Source: Mansonella perstans (taxonomy: Eukaryota > Nematoda > Chromadorea > Rhabditida > Onchocercidae). From it: 64,000 nt of DNA. Made by a program: the position numbers and the translations under genes. Below the pieces are notes generated by a model, which ran no database searches, was not told the origin of the DNA, and saw nothing but the letters and a program-made list of their open reading frames with translations. Positions 12,826 through 25,727 of this stretch are shown here, one piece after another. The stretch is from NCBI GenBank assembly GCA_037074765.1, contig JBAMDO010000138.1, positions 1 to 64,000 on the forward strand, in the 5' to 3' direction. Numbering within the stretch: the first letter of the stretch is position 1; every line of letters starts with the position of its first letter.

Positions 12826-15385
12826 CATACAGGTGTATTTGTAAATTAAAATTGAATTGAAAAGCAAAAGAAAAAAATCTAATTATACAATTAGTGCCAA
12901 TTGATCGAGCGAATTAGTCATTTCACATGAAAATAAATTTGCTTGAAATTTCAAAATGCTAAATTTAAAAATTTTTTCAAGAAAACCATATAAATTTGTT
13001 CGGTAAAAAACAAGTCTTAAATAAATAAGCAATAACAATAAATGAATAACACAAATTATAACTATCAAAAAGAAAAAAATGAAAAATGAATGAAAACTGC
13101 TAATAGTTATTAGCATGAATTTCAGCTCTTTTTGTTTTTTGAAATAACTAAACCTTAGTCTCAGGAAATCATTGCAGTAATTAATGATTGGTTGAAAAGT
13201 GAAGTGAAATGATTTGAGAATAACCATTTCCTGAGATTAAAGATGAGTCAACATTATTTTCTACAAAAAAAAAAAAAAAAAATCAATTTTCAAGCAAGGT
13301 GAAAACGCATCAAAAAATTTTAAACTTTAATTTCCCTGAAATTTAAATGAAATTAAAAGAATGGAAAGATTAGTCATCATTCTTTTTTGTTAAAAAAAAT
13401 CAATTTTCAAATTTTAGAATTTAATTTTCCTGAATATAAATCAAATTAAAAGAATAGAAAACAAACAGATGAAAGTGAAAAAGAGTTCACACTGATTTAT
13501 AATAAATTATGCCAGTCAATATTTCAATCATTTGATACGATATATTAATAGATGATTAAGCGCTCTTCAATTTTAAAGCCTCCGTTCTTATAGATGAAAA
13601 TTAAAGCTAACACTATTAAATACTGCACCTTCAGTGCTCATTTTCTGTTAATTAATGTTTTCCTATTAATAATTTATATTAGACTGAAAAAAAGAAAATG
13701 GTCTGGATGAAAGTTTGGATGAAATGGAAAACTTTTCTGTGAGTTTTTTTTTTAGTGAAAATTTTTTTCACTAAAAATTTTTCTTATTGCTTGAAATTTT
13801 TTAGTGAAAACAAGATACTCGATAATATCATCAATATGTATTTCATCTATATGAAATGTTAACAATTCCTATGCTACTAAAAGAACAAACAAAACATAGC
13901 AGCTGTTTAAAAAAAAAAAATAATTTACCCTCATTGCTAATTGATCTTAGCCCAATTAATTAATAATAGTTCTAATTAAAATTAATAAAAGGTAATTGTA
14001 ATAATTTCAATAAACTAAAATTAATAAAGCATAGTTGTAATGATTTCAAATTTTAACAGTCTAAAAGAATTGTAATTATTTCCTAATCTTTTAAGCTTAA
14101 GTTTGACATTTCAATTATTAATCACAATCTCTAATCCATTATTTAATGATTTTGTCACAATGAAAAAAAAAAGTTGAAATCTGAAATTCAAATTTTATTT
14201 TACAAATGGGCTTTAAATTCTTAAAACCAATCCTTAATATAATCTAATATAGTGTAATTCACTAAGTATTAAAATTTATTCTTACGTTAATTATTTTTAG
14301 CATTATAATAATGCAAGCAAGCTAAACTATACAATAATTGAAAATTTACTGATAAAATCCATTTAGTTCCTAACTAATGCCAATGATAACAGTAACCATA
14401 ATAAAACTAAGAACAACAACAACAGTAGCAATACTAATAGTAACAACAATAACACGGCTACTTTACTTGATCAACTGATAATAATTAAGAAATATAACAT
14501 TTAATTGAAAATTTCTCCCTTTGAAAATTTGAAACATTGAAAACAACCAAATGTTTCGCTGATACGAGGAGTCGACGTTATCACTAATAATAATGATAAA
14601 GCTTACTGTTAAATTATGATTCACCTTCCTTATCATCATTTGCAAACTGATGACCAAACTAATGACATCATTTGCAAACTAATGACTGCATAGACTTTTC
14701 AATTTGATAAAGAAAAATATATGGAAGCAACAAGTATTCAGTTTTTTCCTTTTTTTCTGGACCAATCCATAATTTTTTTATATTTTTTAATTAATGTAAT
14801 TTTTACAAAACTACAACTGCATACAATAAAATATGGCAGTAGCAATATGAAAAGATAAAATGTTAATAAAAAAATTTTAACAAAATTTTGTTTGTATGCT
14901 TAAAAGATATTTCTATTATATCTGTGTTAATATTAATTTTTACTAATTAGTATTTGTATTTTAGATGATTTCAAGACTACAGCATACTACAACAAATAAA
15001 CAATTAATAAATGATTCTTAAGATTAAATTAAATTCCTAATTTCTAATAATTTATAAGAAATCAATCAGCAAAAAAAACAAAAAATCAATAACAGTCAGT
15101 AGTAGTGAAGTAACTGTGGATAATTTTATCCCGAGATTATCTAAGTGTCACCATATATACAGCATATATGTGTCACCATATTATATACAAATATGTATAT
15201 TTTAAAATGCCCTTACAAGAGAACTGGAAAAAAAAATGTTAGCAAAATATTTAAATGCTTTTTTTTTTTGACGAAACACTTCTATTATTTGAAAATGTCA
15301 AATTCTTTAAAAATTATTTAGGAAATTTTACAATAAAAAATAAGCAAGAAATGAAAACGTCATCGATGAAAAATCAAATATCTAT

Positions 15386-15640
15386 GAAGTTATTCAAAAA
15401 TCACGATTATCGAGATAATTCACAAATTATGCAAGAGATTAAACAAAAGCTAGCTAGACTATACAAGTGTAGCTATTACGATTATTACGAACCAAATAAA
15501 TCCTCAGGAAGTTATTCAAATATCACGATTATCAAGATAATCCATAAGTTATGTAAGAAATTAAAAAAACGCTAGCTAGAATAAACAAACGTAGCTAGAT
15601 TCTCTTCAATATTACGATTATTGAGATAATATAAAAACAA
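15386..15640. repeat. Tandem repeat, 122-bp period, with partial third copy
   Basis: GAAGTTATTCAAAAATCACG at 15386 recurs as GAAGTTATTCAAATATCACG at 15508, both followed by CGATTATC(G/A)AGATAAT and by a GCTAGCTAGA element. A partial third copy (TACGATTATTGAGATAATAT) lies near 15613. The plus-strand open frame across it is a by-product of the repeat. Confidence 0.8.
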
Positions 15641-16909
15641 AAAAGGTAGCTACGAACTTCCCCTCTCTGGCTCGATTTTTCCACTTAGCAGCTACAGTAT
15701 CAGTAATTCTTTAATTAAGAAAAAAATTTAAGAATTATTACAGATTATAGTTTCAAACTCTCTCCATAATTTCAAAAAAAAAAACTATCAAAACGGAAGC
15801 AATTAGGAATCTAGAATATTGAGCACTTACAAAACTAACTTTGGTTTTTATTCAGTAATCTTTTTGAGAAACTTTGTTAAAATCACAAAATTTATGAACT
15901 GCATAACACACTATCAACTAACGGATATGTTCACCCAGAATGTTGCTTATATCAGAGGTAAGTTCATCCAGAGTGTTATTTGTATCAGAAGAAACCCATC
16001 TGATAATGAATTATTTTAAAAAAATGAAAAGATACTATAAGCAAAAAAGACTGAGATGTAATGGTGCAAAGAAATTCCATCCCTGGAAATTCCATCAACA
16101 AATGTCGTAATAAACATTTCTTTCAAAACTGTTTGCATTTTAAAATATATTTCCAAATCAAAAAATATATAATACTAACTTTAACTTTGTACAAAGCCAA
16201 ACAAAATATCTTCTCTTTGCAAGTAATATGAAGACATGAAGAGAAAAAGTTAAACAAGGCAATATAAATTGCATCATCCTAAAACCCTGAAATACATTGT
16301 TAAAATCCAGAAATACACAGAGTGTTTCAAAGATTAATTACAAATACACATAAAAGTAAATGAGAAGAGAACAACTAAGATGAAAACGTGGGACGAAAAA
16401 ATTAATTAATTATAAAAGTTAAAAAAAAGAAAAATTAATATATATATATATATATAGCTGGAACATTTATTATCTACAATCTTAAACAATAAAAATATAA
16501 CAATTATTCCAGAAATTAAACAAAAAAATAAAAAAAAGGAAACTGAGAAAACAAGCTATCTCGAAAATAACAAGAATGATCTTTCAAAACTTACTGTAAT
16601 CTGAAAAGTGGAACACTATGAAACAGTTAACAAAGTGGTTGTTAATTTAAAAGAATTATTCTTACGAATTATAAATGTAAAATTTGAAATACAGTTGTTG
16701 TGCTTTCTGCTGCAAGTTCACTGCATACACAATTTCATTATTACAAAGAAAGGTCGAAAGATAACTAAAAATTTAATCGGCTAGGTCCATAAATGATCAA
16801 AATTTTCCATTAAAATTTGATGAAATATATAGCAATGGATTTGAAAAATTTTCACAAAGTTTCAACTGGAAATCTCAACTGAGAAAACTACAATTCACCA
16901 GAATTAAAG

Positions 16910-17034
16910 AACCGATAATAAACTGTATCAGCGCAAGAACCAACTAGTCTTCTTACATTAGAGCTACAACTCATTTGAACTAAACAACCGACAATGAACT
17001 GTATCAGTGCAAGAACCAACTAGTCTTCTATGCA
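16910..17034. repeat. 76-bp direct repeat downstream of PINK1
   Basis: ACCGATAATAAACTGTATCA at 16911 recurs at 16987 with few changes, each followed by AAGAACCAACTAGTCTTCT. It starts less than 100 bp past the PINK1 stop codon, so it may be transcribed as 3' UTR. Confidence 0.8.
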
Positions 17035-17121
17035 TTAGACATCACCATGAATTCTTGCTCCAACTAATAACATTCCATTATCTATCATAAAAGCAAAAAA
17101 AAAAATTTTGTACTAATAAGA

Positions 17122-20100
17122 TTATTTACAGGATTCATCGTATTCAGCTGCAAATGTTGAATCTACCATTTCTGTGCTAAAAAGAGTTCGGTAATTTCCC
17201 GACAAATTGTCTTCATCGTAGAAATAGCTCAAAGCTGACCAAATATATTCATGATCAATTCGCGATAAGAATGTTGCACGAAGCTGAAAATAAAATGAAA
17301 ATTATTAATCATTTCGAACAAAAAAAAAAAAAAAACCTCAAGAAATATCGGAACCTCATCCCCATCTTTGGTGTGATTTTATCTACTGTTCAGCTGCCGT
17401 TTCAAACAACATGATTTTTACAACAGGCATGATTTCATCAATAATTTTCATAAAATTTTTTTATAAAAATACCAAATTAACGATAACAAAAATAATCCTA
17501 AGAAATTATACTAGGCCAACAGGTAATCAACTTGCGAGACATAATGCAGTAGAAAATAAGAAAATGGAAGATAATCTCCCAGTATTATTTTTTAAGGATT
17601 TGAAGATTTAATTTTAATTTTTCATTTTTAAATTTCAGAAAATCTTGATGTACACTGAAATTATTCTGTGGTAGAAAATTTTGTAGATTAACTTAAAAAA
17701 TGCTTTGATTTTTTTTCTTAAATAACTCTCCTTGGATGTTTTTTTGAAAACTTTTGTTGCATATATTTCCGCAGAACTTCATGTCTATATACGACAATTT
17801 ACAAATTTTATGAAATTTACATCACATTTCTCTATCAGCTTCTATATTCCTCTTTTCACAGTATCTTTTTCTTATTTATTCAATGTTTAGAAATTTACTT
17901 TTTTACTTATTTATCAATTTCCCACTCTACGAATGAAAAAAAGATTAAGTACTATAGCAAGTATATTTTTATCAATTAAATTAATTTAATGGCATGGTTT
18001 GTCAGTTTATGAATATCATTTATCATAACTGTCCTAGGTGATGAATAACTATTCATGATAATTTAGACTGATACAGCCTGTTAATAAGAAAATGTACATA
18101 TTATTATCTGCGCTTTATAAAGATATGTATTACAATTAATCACTGTCACATTAACTGATCAGATATTTCTTTTTATTTCTATTGTTTATCAATTTTCAAC
18201 AATAGTCACATAAGATCTATTTCCTCAATTGAATCGAAGAAGTAAATCCTAGCGGGAAAATTTAGGGAGAAATTTTAAGCCAAAGAACTAGCTTTGACCT
18301 TATCTGAATAAAATACTTCGAGTCTCCAGCAACAAAGCAAGAGTCTTTATTGCAAAGTATATTCATATTGATAAAATCAAAGCAACAACCTGCAATTCGG
18401 CTGTACTGATCACATTTGGATGGATATTTCGAGCCATTATTGTCTCCGCGGCAAACAGAAGAATGAAATCATTCAGAGATGTTGTCATCTTTTCTTCGAG
18501 CTTAATTTCAAAAAAAAAAATCGATTCCATGAAATATTTTAAAAATGAAGCACATACAAATTTCAAATTTTATTTAATAGGAAATTTGCTTATTAAAATA
18601 TTACTGTGATATTTTCCAAAAACTTAACATGAACATTAATTGCAAGAACTTACTACAGGACAATGTCCATCACATAATCATAAACTCTTCAGAGCAAATT
18701 CGTTCAAATAACTTAATCAAACTTAGTCTAAGTCAGTAAAATGGCTCTCAATTTCATTCATCTGATTTTCTAACACTTCATCTAGCTATCACTTTCAAAT
18801 TTTACTCGATAATACTTACCACTTTTAGAGTTTTACTCGCAGCATTTTTTAAATCATTAATTCTTCCACCAAACAGTGTTTCATCAAAACCACAATCATC
18901 AAAGAGTTTCCGCAAATTATGACCAAATCGGAACAATGATATACTAATGACATTCGCGGCAACAGATGGATTCGGCCGCTAAAAAGTTTCCAAATGTTGC
19001 AATCAATAAATAACGCATAACGCGAATATGCAATTATATTTCAAACATAATTTTTACTGCATTAACTATTAATTAATTGACAAACAATTATTATTGCAAA
19101 TAAATGAGAATACAGCAACCGTTTTAGTCTTTGCAATTTAATAAGAAATATAAAATATGCATTACTTTATTTGGATCAATTCGAAGCATATTCCAAATAA
19201 GTGCTTTTACCGAAAAATCCAACTTTTTTGGCAATGGTGGCAGTTCGCATTCCGTATATTGATCACTTCTCATACGACTGTAGAATGGATTTGTTCTATA
19301 AATGTTTTGATTATTTTACTTTTTTTTATGAAGAATTTCGATCAACTTAAATAGTAAAGTTTATGGGAAACATTTTCCAAATCTCTACAGATCATATGAT
19401 CGATAAAGCTGTACGTCTGATGACAGCAAGCATAAAGACATAAATGCTTTATATGTTTATTGAGTTTCGATTTCCTGAATTTTCCTGATTCATAAGTTAC
19501 CTAATCTAGTTTTAAAAATCAACTATTACCTGGTAAAAATTTCGTATCCAATTGTAGCAGCAGCCCAAAGATCTGCCATATGAAAATCAACCCAGTTGTT
19601 AGGAGCTGGATGAGCACAACGGATCTGGAAATTTGTCACTTTTTGTGCCGGCTTCTTTGCAATGAAATTTCCGTTTTCTAAGGAATAGCAATAAGCTGTA
19701 CGAAAACTGGCTTTATGACTTCATACCACTGTCAATTCAATTTTACGTCAAGGTGGAAACTGGATAACAGATTCCATCCTTTTCAGAAAAGATGAAAATT
19801 AGGAGTATCAACACAAAGATTTGCTGTGAAATCATACTGAATGGTATATTATGTGAGTAGCACTTCAAGAGAAGAGAGGAGATGAATTTTTTTTTGAATT
19901 TGAATTTTCTAAATTGAACATTATAAATTTGTTAATTTTTCAACAATTTAAAATCATAACCAGCTGCAAAGTCAAATAATTTCCACAAGAAACTATCAAA
20001 TACAAAATAAACCATAAAGGAATTTACTTCTGGAGCTCGCAGTGCCAAATTTCCTCCAAGATAGACTGTATCCGTATCATAACGTACTTTCCATGACCCT

Positions 20101-23100
20101 GTTGCCAATGCACAACCAAAATCGCTCAATACCAAATGTGGAGCATCATCTAAACAAAAAATTTTGCAAATATAACGAAAAGTTGCTGGAAAGAGAAAGA
20201 AAAAACAAAGGAAGAAACTTCCTGAAGGCGATTTCCAGAAAATAAAAGAAATTATTGCATGAAAAGAAAGATTTAATTTCGTGTCAACTTCAAATAAAAA
20301 AATGAAATAAAAAAATACAGCTGTAGATGCACCTAAAATTAAGAATTAATTCAATAATGAAAAAATCAGTGAAAAATTTACCATCAGCGTCAAAGTCGAG
20401 TAGAATATTATCTGATTTTATATCGCGATGACTTATTCGATGATTGTAAAGATACACAATTGCTTCCAAAAGTTGCCCAAACATAACTTTACCAAACCAA
20501 TAATTTCTTTTATGCGTAAGCACATATTCGTGTAAAGTCATTCGGTACCTGAAGCCAAAGTATTGTTTTCTTAAAATTTTTGTAATAAATTTTCAAAAAC
20601 AGAAATGAATTCCCTTTCTGATTGTCTCTAGAACTAACAAAGAATTTTACTTTATTTCTTTTTGGCATCATTACTTTCATTATAAAACAAGCAAAAGAGC
20701 AAAGTTAGTAAAAAGCTAAAAAAGATTTCACGTCAAAATTTTATTAAGAACATTAAATGTTACAACCCATTGAAGTACCGTAAGTTATTTGCCTTCTCAT
20801 GACAATAAACAATGTTTTCGGTTCATCAACAATCAATTCATAATAATCAGCTGTTGGCAGAGCTTCCGGGTACAAACGCCTAGCATCTTCCAGTATTGGC
20901 ATACAATCCGTAAATGCTTTATACATCTGTACTATATTTGGATGTGCGTGCGGCAAAAAAGTCATACTGCAAAACATTTAATTCCAATAATTTTCTAAAA
21001 TACGAAGTATTATTATGTGATAATAGTCTTTTATGTTTATTGACGAAACTAATATGAATTTTACAATGTTCATTTTTGAGAAATGAGAAAAAAAATACAA
21101 ATTGGTTGAAGGAAGCTAACGTACTTGGCCATATAGCCAAGCAGCTCTGGTGGTTTTTCAATTAGTGGCACTAATTCGGTACCCATATCGATCCACAGAT
21201 GTCTTTCTGACGCATTGAATTCATAATTATACATTATTTTCAGCGCATATGGATATGCCTATGTATTTTTTTTATTCAAGGTTTTTGAAAAGAAATAATA
21301 TAATGCATCTCAAAATACCATTTCCTACTTGTTTAATTCTAATTATCATAATCCTGCAAAAAGAATACGAAAGAAGATACAGTTAAATTGAAGCAATATA
21401 TCTAATTTATCTAAAAATTCAAATAATTCTTATCGCAGAACTCTGCAAATCATATAGCTGTCGAATTCGATCCCAACTGATAGTTACGTCAATAGGAATT
21501 CTTAAAAAATCAATATCTAAAGATATTTGGAAAAAAACTAACAATAACAGGATCTTTCGTTGACTGTGTCATTTCTAAAAAAGATGAATTGAAAGCACAA
21601 ATAACGGAAGGGAGTCTTTCAGCTTTCTCCATTGTACGTATACGCGCTTCATATACAGCAGCATCACAACCGCAAGCAATATTACTACCTTTAAAAAAAA
21701 AACTGAAAACTTCGAGAATAAAAAAAATAGGATTGGATATTCAAAACTGAAACCGGATATCCAGAAATGAAAACCGGCAACTGTTTTTATTTGTTTTCGT
21801 TTTTTTTTCGGCAACTGTTTTTTCCTTTGTTTAATCCCAAACATTCAAGTTTCACATAGAGAATTTAGAAAAAAAAATGAATGAGTTTTCAAAACAGAAA
21901 TTTCCAGAAGCAGTTCTTTACCGCCGCAACGAAAATAACTTAAACGATATTATTTATAATTAAAATCAGTGGATGGGAATGGATATAAGATACGTTTCTT
22001 TTCCTACTATCTTTAAAGTAAGCAAAGATACATAGAAAAGAATAAGCATAACTGATGAAACGAAGATAGTGAGAGATTTAAAAGTCTTATAATAATACAG
22101 TATTAATAGTACCTTACCTATTTCATAATCTTCCAGTCTGCTGGGTACTTTCGTAGCTTGCAATCCGCTGTTGTATCTCGTATTTGTCAAAAACAACTTC
22201 TGAAACGATTAATGATTACTTTTAATAAATGAAACAAATGCAAAGATTATTGACAATAAGAAAAAATTTCCGGAAAAAGATTTAATTTTAGAAAATTACA
22301 GATACAGCTAGATATAAATCAATCCTAGAAATATTTTAAAGACATTTAAAAACTGACAAATCAATTCTTTCTGCATTACTTTCATAATTTCTTTCATAGA
22401 TAATCAAACTCATTAACTAAATAATTTCTTTACTTTTTGATAAATATAAAAAAAAAGTGATGCACCTTAATTCTTTCTGAAACTTCACGGTTTGAATAAA
22501 TTATCCGAAAAGAAGTATATCGTCGATTACCATCTAATAAACCGATACTTCTCCAATTCTTCTGATAACCAGTTAACGCAAATGGTCGTATTATAATTCG
22601 CCCCCATAGCTTAAAGATAATTAAAAAAAATAATAACAGAATTTAAAGAGAGATATTCCAGAGCTGTTTATTTAAAAGACATTTGTGTATAGCTGATCTC
22701 CAGTTGTGTCATCATATTGTTGATGGCAATTGTTTCGAAGTCGTTTGACCAGTGAATTTGATGGTCCATAACACAGTCCATAACTGTTACTTAGCTTGAT
22801 CTATGACTTTTTTCATGACCAAAGGACTTAATATCTTTCCTTACAAATATATATTAAAATGTATGGCATAACCCGTTAAAAGATCGATAATGTTATGGTA
22901 TTTCTCAATGACATACAAAATATGGATACACTTTTACTTCATTTACTAATTCATCTCCAGTAGTATCTGCGAAATATTTTTAACAAAACAAATATGAAAG
23001 TCTTTGTTTCGTTGAAAAAATTGGCCCATTCCCATTCATTTCCTTGCAATTTAAAAATGCTTTAGAAAAAAAAAAAAAAAAAAAAATTGACGGAAAAGAA

Positions 23101-23227
23101 AGAATGTAAGACATACGGTTAAACCACGACCAAGTAATTCACTCTTTAATACTGGTCGACCATACCGCAGTATAATAGTGCTACATCGTTTCAGCAAAAA
23201 TCGCAATGATATCCGAAACTTTCGCAT
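17122..23227 (-). CDS. pink-1: PINK1 mitochondrial serine/threonine kinase
   Basis: PINK1 builds up on depolarised mitochondria and phosphorylates ubiquitin and Parkin to start mitophagy. Exons (high to low): 23117-23227, 22466-22609, 22118-22199, 21549-21688, 21125-21258, 20793-20966, 20382-20548, 20028-20149, 19530-19624, 19166-19295, 18820-18978, 18390-18500, 17122-17283; total 576 aa, close to human PINK1. The N terminus (MRKFRISLRFLLKRC) is Arg-rich and hydrophobic, as in a mitochondrial presequence. Kinase signatures: glycine loop with GCDAAVYEA (about 113-126), ATP-binding Lys in YALKIM (K166), SHRDIKSDN (catalytic Asp about 304), SDFG (Asp 327), GGNLALRAPE (APE 356-358), VDFHMADLWAA and NPFY. 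The C-terminal extension (from about 434) matches the PINK1-specific region, ending in FAAEYDESCK. The activation segment lacks the long vertebrate loop. The intron after VMR uses a GC donor. I see no clear glycine-rich membrane anchor before the kinase domain. Confidence 0.95.
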
Positions 23228-23253
23228 TTTTTAAAAATTCTGGAAAAAAGAAG
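23227..23253 (-). promoter_or_regulatory. Probable SL trans-splice acceptor of PINK1
   Basis: The minus strand has CTTCTTTTTTCCAG (AG at 23240-23241) followed 12 bases later by the ATG at 23225-23227. No exon ending upstream is evident, so this is the expected place for spliced-leader addition and it supports the chosen start. Confidence 0.6.
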
Positions 23254-25727
23254 AAAGTACAATCATTTACTCAAATTTTTCCGACGAAATGAATGATAGA
23301 GAAAGAAAGAGATGATAGCGTAATATAACGATTAATAAACAAAGAGTAATAATAAGTAATAATAAATAATAGAGCAATAATTAATACAACGAATAGGAAA
23401 TAATGAGTAGTAATAAGTAATAATACAATAATTCCTATATTTGCAGCAAAACAGCGCACCGAGAAGCTGAACAGATAATTGGTAATTAGTGATGAGATAA
23501 CGAATTGCATTTCGGAGTGATCTAAGTGAGGAAAGTGCGATTGGTTTGCCATTGTATTATCAATTTTTATCAGTTGAACTGATCAGCTATCCGATGTGAG
23601 CGAAATATAATTGATGGTTTGTGTCATTGTGGTTTAATTTCATCCATAAGAATCATATTTTTGAACTTAGTGAAATATTTTTTGAGGTATTTTGATATTA
23701 AATGGTGATAATGATAATGATAAGTTATAATCAAATTTAACCAAAAGATGTTTATAATATTCTGTGCATTAATTTAATTAATAATCCCTATTATAATGGA
23801 TTAATATCATGTATTATTGTGTCTAGCATTATTATTCTTATGCTATACTAAAGTCTTTATAATAATTCAAAATATTTTAATTGATGACTCGATTCTCGAA
23901 CGCCTATAAATTCTATATGCTGTACAGCAATGCCAAGTCTTTGTTGAACAACAACAGTTTCATCACTTTGACAAACAACTGTCAAATAAGCATAACCAGT
24001 AATGGTTGTAGAAAATTATTATGTACTTCATACAAAACTATCCACGTTTGATTTTTCAGTCCTGTATAAAAAGATAGAGTAATCACTATGTTATCACTTA
24101 AGCATGTATTAGTATTTCTATTATGACCGAGAAATCTCAATTAATGATTTTAATTGAATTTGAATAGTATTGATAATATTGTTCTTTGAAAAACGAAAAG
24201 TAGATCGGCAATATACGATATATAGAATTGGTAACTGCTGATGATCTCGTTTGCTTTACTTTGGAATTGGATAGATATAGGTTAGGCTGGATTAGGTTCG
24301 GTTTAGTCGAACATATGTAGAAACACTGTATTATACTTACTGGATGTATAGAAACATTCATGGACGGAAACAGTTTTCAGGATTGAAATGAGTCGTGTAA
24401 GTAAACAAAATAATTATGGGTCCACAGTTACTACAGTCGAAAAACCCATCTATACAACGGTTTGACATAGTACTTAAGAGTTGGATAAAGAACACTTTTT
24501 ATCACATCCTATTGTTACGTAATTTTTTTTACGCAATGGAATTCAAAGGATCGAAGAGAGCTACTGATCCTAGCTAATAGTGACATTATGCTTTGTTTAA
24601 ATTTTAAAAATTTTCTGTATTTTCCCACTATTAAATAAAATATGCATTCATGCATTTATGATATGAAATATCCATAAATAATAACATGTTAAAATTGGTT
24701 TCAAAAAAAATTTTTTGATTAAAATTCTAAAAAATCGTTTTTTTAATTTTTCATTTCTTTTTTCTTCACTTTTTTTAAAATTCTTTTTTTAGTGTAAATG
24801 GAGATTTTTTATCTCTAATCACAAGCCGTGTTATCTTTCTTCTTTCTTCCACTTCTTATGATCTAGTTCTTTAAATTTTCATATTTTATCATTTATAAAT
24901 CATTCAGGGACAATTTTGTTTTCATCCCCAAATAATTTTTAGTTTCAATTCTTTTCATTATGCCGAATAGCTGTGCTTACAAATGGTGACAATCTAAAGG
25001 ATGAAAGTTGATGAAGAAATGCAGTTCTTTTTTTTTCAAAATTTCCATCAAAATTCTTCATTGGAATGATAAAGGAGAAGAGGAATGTTCGATAACTATT
25101 ATTATTTGCAGGCTGTTTGAACTGCTACTGAACTCTCCATAAAATAAATGATTTTCAGTTTTGTCAAGCGAAAAACGAAAAGAACAGCTAGCAGGGGACA
25201 GTTCTTTTATTAAATTTATTTGATAGCATTGAAAAAAATTTCATAGGTGAAAAGAAAACAAAAGGACAAAAAAAAAGGAGCAGATTTGCCTTTAAAATAT
25301 ATTTAGCTTAAATTTAGCTAAAATATATTTATGTATGCATATTCTTCAAGTCTAAATCATAATCTAAGTGATTATGATCTAATCAAATCTAATTCAAATC
25401 TAAATCAGTCATGTTGATCACATCATTCGGAAGATTTGAGAATATCTGACCAACTGTTTTGCAAAATATCAGTGAAAAACTAAAAAGCTTCTTTGCTTCT
25501 TTATACTTCCATATATCATTTTGTCAAATAATGAAATGAATAAACACTGGTGCAATCTTATCAAATTTTATAAAATATAATATGAAAAGTCAAATAACTG
25601 ATAAAATAGCGTGCAAATTATCAAAGATTACTATCGCACTGTTAAACAATAACAATTACGGGATGTCTTCTTTATTTTTTCTTTTTCAACAATATTAATT
25701 TATCAATTAATAATGACTGCGATCTTT
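23242..25727. other. Intergenic region upstream of PINK1
   Basis: No supported gene. The first few hundred bases (23.27-23.45 kb) are rich in TAATAA/TTATTA. One TTAGGC and related TTAGGTTCGG sequence occur at about 24275-24305, too few to call telomeric. The stretch presumably contains the PINK1 promoter and the 3' region of the next minus-strand gene. Confidence 0.5.

Larger units (their letters stand above)
12812..17121. other. Intergenic region between mucolipin and PINK1 genes
   Basis: No exon chain was found. Short minus-strand frames at 12.9-13.2 kb and 14.5 kb are AT-rich and lack motifs. The stretch contains a 122-bp-period repeat (15.39-15.64 kb), a TA microsatellite near 16440 and a 76-bp direct repeat just downstream of the PINK1 stop. 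Confidence 0.6.

Noticed and set aside
12883..13227. Hydrophobic minus-strand open frame of 114 codons
   Set aside because: AT-rich sequence gives Phe/Leu/Ile-rich frames by chance; no neighbouring exon or motif supports it.
15255..15575. 106-residue plus-strand open frame
   Set aside because: It spans two copies of a 122-bp non-coding repeat and shows no motif; the frame is a by-product of the repeat.
19932..20027. Extension of the PINK1 exon past APE (SFMVYFVFDSF...)
   Set aside because: A GTAAAT donor follows APE at 20026-20027 and the next exon continues the kinase domain in phase; the extension is intron.
24275..24305. TTAGGC-like telomere sequence
   Set aside because: Only one exact TTAGGC with a few related words; not an array.
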